A DNA stretch of 64,000 bases, taken from Cellulomonas sp. ES6 (GTDB lineage: Bacteria; Actinomycetota; Actinomycetes; Actinomycetales; Cellulomonadaceae). The stretch is from positions 1,736,001-1,800,000 of the forward strand of contig NZ_CP125655.1 of NCBI RefSeq assembly GCF_030053835.1. Direction: 5' to 3'. Made by a program: the position numbers and the translations under genes. Shown one piece after another: positions 58,835 to 64,000 of this stretch. Position 1 is the first letter of the stretch. Each line of letters opens with the position of its first letter. The notes under the pieces were generated by a model, which saw only the letters and a program-made list of their open reading frames with translations, had not been told where the DNA came from and made no database searches.

Positions 58835-59393
58835 AGCCCCGCCAGGCGGGCCTCGCCGCGCGAGGCGAGCTGGTCGCGCAGGCGGGCCGCCTCAGCCGTC
58901 GGCAGGCCGTCGATGGACGCGTCCGTGCCGGGCGACGCGGTGTGGAGCTGGACGGACGCGATCCCGAAGCGACGGGCGAGCGGTCCGGCCGTCACGTCCA
59001 CGTACTGCATGCGGCCGTAGGGCACCACCACCATCGACCGGAACAGGATGCCCCGGCGCAGCAGCAGGTCGTCGGCGCGCTCGGCGTAGCCCATCGCGCG
59101 GACCTGCCGCGGCACGAGCCACAGCAGCCACAGGGTCAGCACGGCGAGCACCGCGACCCCGCCCAGAGCCACGCGACGCCCGACAGCGCGGCGGCGAGCG
59201 CCAGCGCCAGCAGCGGCACCCCGAGCCAGCAGAGCCCGACCACGACGCGCGCGGTCGCCAGGCGGCTCGACACGGGCGTCCAGGCGACCCCGGCGGGCTC
59301 GAACGGCTCGCTGCGGGACACCGGCCCCGGCGGCGTCGCGGGCACGGCGTCGGGCTGCGGGAGGGCGGCGGCGCCACCGTCAGGCGTGGTCAT
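58831..59393 (-). CDS. Bacterial PH-domain (YdbS-like) membrane protein 2 (frame broken)
   Basis: About 187 residues after repair. Two transmembrane segments (VVVGLCWLGVPLLALALAAA and VAVLAVLTLWLLWLVP), then one PH-like module: YAERADDLLLRRGILFRSMV with VPYGRMQYVDVTAGPLARRF and GIASVQLHTASPGTDASIDG. A break near 59161 (GCGGGGTC) needs one G. ATG at 59393. Its stop overlaps the start of the larger PH gene, the same pairing as ydbS-ydbT in Bacillus. Confidence 0.83.
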
Positions 59394-59475
59394 GCGCCCA
59401 TCCTTCCACCGCGCCGGAGCCCCGCGCGGCCCGGAGGTCCGTCCCGCGCGACGCCGGCGCCGCTGCGGGGCGCGC

Positions 59476-59966
59476 TCAGCCGCGCGCGGCGTCCGGCGAC
59501 GGGTCGGGGCCCGCCGCGTCCTCCGGGTCGCTCGGCGGGGGATCCGGCAGAACCACTCCACGACGAGCCCGGTCACCGCGAGCACGACCGCCCCGAGGAC
59601 GGCCAGCCCGGCGGACGTCGCCCGGTCCCGCTGCGCCTCGATGTCGAGGTCCGCCAGCACGACGAGCACCTGCGCGGCGTACCAGCCGGACAGCAGCGCC
59701 CCGGTGTAGCAGGAGGCCTTGGCGAGCACCGCGGTCCGTGCGGCCCGGACCGGGTCGAGCGTCGGGTGCCTGCCCCGCAGGTACTGCCGCACGGACCAGC
59801 CCATGCCGAGCACGACGGCGGCGATGAGCAGCAGCACCGCGACCATCGGCCACGGCACGGGCGGCAGCTCCAGGCCCCGGCTGGCGAGCAGCCGCAGCAC
59901 GAGCCAGCCCAGCGCCGCCGTGACGGCGGCCACGAGCAGCAGCGTGCGGGCGTGGGTGCGCTGCAT
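59476..59966 (-). CDS. DUF3180 membrane protein (frame broken at 3' end)
   Basis: About 163 residues. Four hydrophobic segments (LLLVAAVTAALGWLVLRLLA; WPMVAVLLLIAAVVLGMGW; YTGALLSGWYAAQVLVVLA; AGLAVLGAVVLAVTGLVVEW) with AARTAVLAKASCYTGALLSG between the second and third, the DUF3180 pattern. A break near 59540 (ATCCCCCG) needs one C and gives the end RIPPPSDPEDAAGPDPSPD. ATG at 59966 shares one base with the fol gene stop. The family always neighbours folK in actinobacteria; function unknown. Confidence 0.85.
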
Positions 59967-61520
59967 CACAGGTCCCGGCGGTCGGGGGGACCGAGCGGGT
60001 CGAGGGGGTCGGCCGCGTCGGGCCACGCCGGTCCCTCGTCCGGCCACGCCGGCCCGACCTCCGGCCCCGCGTCCGGCCACTGCGGACCCGCGTCCGGCTG
60101 CGCGCCCGGGTCGGGCAGGGCCGCCGGCACCGGGGCCGTCAGCCAGTCCAGGGCCAGCCACCGCACACCGTCGCGGTCGGGCGCCGTGGCGGCCAGCGCC
60201 GCGACCGGGCCGCCGCCCAGGCCGTGCAGCACGGCGTCGGGGCGGACCTGCGCCCACGGCTGCAGGACGAACGCCCGCTCGTGCGCGCGCGGGTGGGGCA
60301 GCTCCAGGTCGTCGGTCACGGCGGACACCTGCCCGTACACGATGATGTCCACGTCCAGCGTCCGGGGGCCCCAGCGCACGGTCCGCTCGCGCCCGTGCAG
60401 GCGCTCGACCTCCGCGGTGGCCCGCAGCAGGTCCCGCGGGGAGAGCGTGGTGCGCGCGATGACCACGGCGTTGAGGAAGTCCGGCTGGTCGGGACCGCCG
60501 ACGGGTGCGGTGCGCGCGAGCGCCGACACGTCGACGACCTCCAGACCCGGCACGGCCGCCAGGTCGGCCACCGCGTCGCGCAGCGTGTCCTGCGCCGGGC
60601 CGACGTTCGACCCGATCGCGAGGACGACCTCCACCGGCTCGTCCGGCGGCACGTCCATCGCGTCCTGCACGAGCTCGGCGTCGACGACGTCGTCGTCCGC
60701 GGGCCACGCGTCCGCCGCGGTGCCTGCGTCGGGCGCGGGCGCTCCCGGCGCGCCCGGCGAGGCGGCGGCCGGGTCGACGCCGGCGCCCTCCTCCGGGTCG
60801 CCCGCCTCCCCGGGACCGTCCGCGGCGAGGGGCTCGCCGGCACCGAGGGCGGGCGCCGCGGCCCCCGGTCCGGGGAGGGCGGTGGCACCGGCGAGCGGCA
60901 GCACGGCCGTGGCGTCGGCGGCGGCCGGGACGGCGGGCACGGGCAGCGGCGTCGGCGGGGTCGGCAGCCCGACGGCGCCGAGGTCCGGGACCGGCAGGGG
61001 TGCGTCCTCGTCGGGGGCGCGGTGACCGCCGCGGCGGGATCGGCAGCCGGCGCCGCCGGTGCGGTCACCGGGTGCCACGGCACGGCCGTCTGCGTGTCGA
61101 GCGGCTCGGCGGCCGGCAGCCAGGACCGGTCCCGCCGCACCTCCACCACCACGTCCGCGAACGGCACCGTGATGGGCGCCTGCGGCTTGTGCACCGCCAC
61201 GTCGACGGCCTGCACCTGCGGGTGCCCGAGGACGGTCGCGGCGATGCGCTCCGCGACGGTCTCGACGAGGTCCGCGGGCTCCCCGCCAGCACGGCCGCGA
61301 CCTGCTCCGCGAGCGCGCCGTAGTCCAGCGTGTGCGCGAGGTCGTCCGTCGCGGCGGCGCGCCGGGTGTCGAGGTGGGCCGTCACGTCCGCCACGAAGGT
61401 CTGCCCCTCGCGGCGCTCGTGCTCGAACACGCCGTGGTAGCCCGTGGCCGTCACGCCCACCAGGCGGATCCGGTCGAGCCGCTGGCCCGTGCGGCCCAGG
61501 ACCTCGTCCTCGTCGCTCAT
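59966..61520 (-). CDS. folKB: Fused dihydroneopterin aldolase / HPPK, FolB-FolK (frame broken)
   Basis: About 518 residues after repair. FolB part (about 1-125): IRLVGVTATGYHGVFEHERR and LAHTLDYGALAEQVAAVLAG, with VDVAVHKPQAPITVPFADVV. A linker of about 150 residues, rich in Ala/Pro/Gly/Asp, follows. FolK part: VEVVLAIGSNVGPAQDTLRD, LNAVVIARTTLSPRDLLRAT, GPRTLDVDIIVYGQ and ELPHPRAHERAFVLQPWAQV. Breaks near 61282 (GCGGGGAG) and 61016 each need one G; the second joins FolB and FolK in one frame. The C-terminal tail has AWPDEGPAWPDAADP repeats. It carries out two successive folate steps. ATG at 61520 overlaps folP. Confidence 0.87.
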
Positions 61521-62399
61521 CGGTCGTCCTTCCCGGACGGCACCGCGGCCGTCCACCGGGCGGCGACGCGCACCGCGTCCGCCGTCCCCGAGCCTCGTGC
61601 ACGCGGACCCCCCACGCACCCGCCGCCGCCGCCAGCGCGGAGACCGCCGCCGTCGCCGCGTCCCGGTCCTCCGGCGGGGCGGGCGTCCCGTCCGGGCCGG
61701 CGAGCAGGTGCCCGAGGAACCGCTTGCGGGACGCGCCGACCAGCACCGGGAACCCGTCGGCGACGAGCTCCGGCAGCCGGGCGAGCAGCGGCCAGTTGGC
61801 GGCACCGGGCTTCGCGAAGCCGAGACCGGGGTCGAGCACCACCTGGTGGTCCGCGACCCCCGCCTCCCGCAGCTCCGCGACCCGCTGGGCGAGCTCCCGG
61901 CGCACGTCGGTCACCACGTCGTCGTACTGCGCCAGGTCGTCCATGACGTCCGCGTGGCCGCGCCAGTGCATCGCCACGTACACGACGCCGGTCCGTGCGA
62001 CCACCTCGCGGATCGCGGGGTCGGCGAGGCCGCCCGACACGTCGTTCACGACGACGGCGCCCGCCGCCACGGCGGCCTCCGCGACCTCCGCCCGCGTCGT
62101 GTCGACGCTGACGGGCACGCCGCGCCCCGTGAGCTCCCGCACGACGGGCAGCACGCGGTCGAGCTCCTCCGCGACCGGCACGCGGGCCGCGCCGGGACGG
62201 GTCGACTCGCCGCCCACGTCCAGCAGGTCCGCGCCGTCGGCGACCAGCGCCAGGCCGTGCGCCACCGCGGCGTCCGGCGTGAACCAGCGCCCGCCGTCGG
62301 AGAACGAGTCGGGCGTCACGTTCAGCACGCCCATCACGACCGCCCGGCCGGCCTGACCGGCGGCCGTCAGCGCGGGCGGGAGCGGCGAGGGGGACGCAC
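61517..62399 (-). CDS. folP: Dihydropteroate synthase (frame broken)
   Basis: About 295 residues. VVMGVLNVTPDSFSDGGRWF, GADLLDVGGESTRPGAARVP, VVVNDVSGGLADP, LDPGLGFAKPGAANWPLLAR and LVGASRKRFLGHLL are the DHPS blocks; the enzyme is the sulfonamide target. Breaks near 61587 (CGGGGACG) and, if the GTG at 62399 is the start, near 62393 (CCCCC). The first repair gives the end RVAARWTAAVPSGKDDR with a stop overlapping the folB start (ATGA). If the second break is not real, translation would begin at the GTG at 62337, which is unusually short. Confidence 0.93.
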
Positions 62400-62449
62400 G
62401 TGGCCAGCCTAGGGGGTGCCGGACCCGTTGCCGTCGACGGCCGCGGGGC

Positions 62450-63072
62450 TCAGCGACCCAGCACGAGGCTCATCGCCTCGGCGCGCGTCGCCGGGTTCCG
62501 CATCTGGCCGCGCACGGCCGACGTCACCGTGCGCGAGCCGGGCTTGCGGACCCCGCGCATCGACATGCACAGGTGCTCGCACTGCACGACCACGAGGACG
62601 CCCCGGGGCTGGAGGACCTCCACGAGCGCGTCGGCGATCTCCCCGGTCATCCGCTCCTGCACCTGCGGCCGGCGGGCGTACACGTCGACCAGCCGGGCGA
62701 GCTTGGACAGCCCGGTCACCCGGCCGGAGGCGCCCGGGATGTAGCCGATGTGGGCGACGCCGTGGAACGGGACGAGGTGGTGCTCGCACGTCGAGTACAC
62801 CTCGATGTCCTTGACCAGGACCATCTCCTCGTGCCCGATGTCGAAGGTCGCGCTGAGCACGTCCTTCGGGTCCTGGCGCAGGCCCGCGAAGATCTCCTGG
62901 TACGCCCGGGCGACGCGCGCCGGGGTGTCCCGCAGGCCGTCGCGGTCGGGGTCCTCCCCACCGCCAGCAGCAGCTCGCGGATCGCCGCCTCCGCGCGCGG
63001 GGCGTCGTACGGCGGCACCTCGCGCGGTGCCCGCCGGTCGTCGCCCGCGCGGGACCCGTCCGCGCCGGTCAC
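62450..63072 (-). CDS. folE: GTP cyclohydrolase I, FolE type (frame broken)
   Basis: About 207 residues after repair. Zinc ligands appear in [20 protein letters not shown] (Cys, His) and [20 protein letters not shown] (Cys). [20 protein letters not shown] and [18 protein letters not shown] complete the fold. A break near 62958 (GTGGGGAGG) needs one G to give [20 protein letters not shown]. It starts pterin synthesis from GTP. GTG at 63072, 16 bases after ftsH, so ftsH-folE-folP-folBK form one run. Confidence 0.95.
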
Positions 63073-63088
63073 GGTCGCACCCGTCCCG

Positions 63089-64000
63089 TCAGGCCCGCGG
63101 CCCGGCGTCGGGACCGGGCGCGTCCGGGGCCGCCTCGGAGCTCGCGGGTCCCACGTCCGGGGTCTGGCCCGGCGGCACCTCGACGACGCCGACCGCCGGG
63201 TGCTCGTCCTTCGCGGCGGCGGCCTCGTCCTGCGGCACCACGGAGCCGTTCTGCGCGGCCTTCTCCGACGGGGTGAGCACCGGCGGGCGGTCCGACACGG
63301 CGCGCTGCTCGCTGGACAGCCACACGTCGCGCGGCGGCCGCTTGGTGATCGGCGCGAAGATCTGCTCGAGCTCCGCCTGGTTGAGCGTCTCCTTCTCGAG
63401 CAGCTCCAGCACCAGCCGGTCCAGGACGTCCCGGTACTCGACGAGGATCTCCCACGCCTCGGTGTGCGCGGCGTCCATGAGGCGGCGCACCTCGACGTCG
63501 ACCGTGCCGGCCACCGTCTCGGAGTAGTCGCGCCCGTGGCCCATGTCGCGGCCCACGAACGGCTCGCTGCCGTCCTGGCCGAGCTTGACCGCGCCGACCC
63601 GCTCGCTCATGCCGAACTGGGTGACCATCTTGCGCGCGGTCGCCGTGGCCTTCTCGATGTCGTTGCTCGCACCCGTCGTCGGGTCGTGGAACACGAGCTC
63701 CTCGGCCACGCGGCCGCCCATCGCGTACGCGAGCTGGTCGAGCAGCTCGTTGCGCGTGGTCGAGTACTTGTCCTCCGTGGGCATGACCATCGTGTAGCCC
63801 AGGGCCCGTCCGCGCGGCAGGATCGTCACCTTCGTGACCGGGTCGGTGTACCGGAGCGCCGCCGCGACCAGGGCGTGGCCGCCCTCGTGGTACGCGGTGA
63901 TCTTCTGCTCCTTGACGTTCATGACGCGCGTGCGCTTCTGCGGGCCGGCGATCACGCGGTCGATCGCCTCGTCCAGCGCGCGGTTGTCGACGATCTGCGC
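63089..64000 (-). CDS. ftsH: ATP-dependent zinc metalloprotease FtsH, C-terminal part
   Basis: 304 codons of the C-terminal region; the gene continues past the right edge, so the membrane segments and AAA+ Walker motifs are missing. The zinc site is [20 protein letters not shown] (HExxH as HEGGH), with the third ligand region in [20 protein letters not shown]. It degrades membrane and some cytosolic regulators. The last 80 residues ([20 protein letters not shown]...) are a Pro/Ala/Glu-rich tail typical of actinobacterial FtsH. Intact frame in the visible part. Confidence 0.97.
   Translation of the reverse strand, partial: AQIVDNRALDEAIDRVIAGPQKRTRVMNVKEQKITAYHEGGHALVAAALRYTDPVTKVTILPRGRALGYTMVMPTEDKYSTTRNELLDQLAYAMGGRVAEELVFHDPTTGASNDIEKATATARKMVTQFGMSERVGAVKLGQDGSEPFVGRDMGHGRDYSETVAGTVDVEVRRLMDAAHTEAWEILVEYRDVLDRLVLELLEKETLNQAELEQIFAPITKRPPRDVWLSSEQRAVSDRPPVLTPSEKAAQNGSVVPQDEAAAAKDEHPAVGVVEVPPGQTPDVGPASSEAAPDAPGPDAGPRA

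Overview
The window comes from a very GC-rich actinobacterium, most likely Cellulomonas or a close relative in the Micrococcales. This rests on pervasive G/C third positions, an Lsr2 nucleoid protein, a mycothiol glycosyltransferase (MshA), a SenX3/RegX3-type phosphate system, CarD, an MsiK-type sugar ATPase, xylAB, and the actinobacterial order ftsH-folE-folP-folB/K-panC-panD-nadB-nadC-lysS. No prophage, transposase, CRISPR array or rRNA is visible. One tRNA, tRNA-Thr(UGU), is present.

Layout. 1-4.8 kb: the groEL start behind two tandem CIRCE operators, a GH15-like hydrolase, a cold-shock protein, a LytR_C protein, DUF3263, ung and an SGNH hydrolase. 4.8-9.7 kb: an accessory export locus with a SipW-type signal peptidase, three exported proteins that share a cysteine-bearing domain, and a divergent two-component system. 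9.7-15.8 kb: a possible small RNA, an alpha/beta hydrolase, a LysR regulator divergent from two aldo/keto reductases, the tRNA, an MFS transporter and a membrane-anchored DsbA-like protein. 16.4-25 kb: a Ser/Thr kinase, the trehalose genes otsA-otsB with a coupled beta-propeller gene, an MsiK-like ATPase behind a structured leader, and a DUF4032 kinase-fold protein. 25-32.5 kb: a PNPOx-like protein, rlmB-cysS, a LysR/EamA pair, then ispF-ispD-carD. 32.5-41.5 kb: a lipoprotein, pstSCAB, regX3-senX3 and phoU with PHO-box-like repeats, gpmA and a DUF385/DDN-like protein. 41.5-49.8 kb: mshA, a coupled lactonase/sugar-porter pair, and a ROK regulator divergent from xylA-xylB. 49.8-64 kb: lsr2, then a long minus-strand run lysS, nadC, nadB, panD, panC, DUF2520, two PH-domain membrane proteins, DUF3180, a fused folB-folK, folP, folE and the 3' part of ftsH. 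Many of these genes overlap by 1-4 bases and are probably co-translated.

Sequence quality. About 45 single-base frame breaks hit 24 genes, including essential ones (cysS, folE, folP, ispF, nadB, pstC). Nearly all fit loss of one G or C from a homopolymer run or a GC repeat, and putting that base back restores a normal protein each time. I read them as consensus errors rather than pseudogenes. Affected genes are given as one CDS spanning the breaks, with the break positions in the entry.

The most distinctive system is the SipW-type export locus at 4.8-7.5 kb. The most useful regulatory signals are the tandem CIRCE pair, the PHO-box arrays at 37.27 and 39.3 kb, the structured msiK leader and the candidate terminated short transcript at 9.75 kb.
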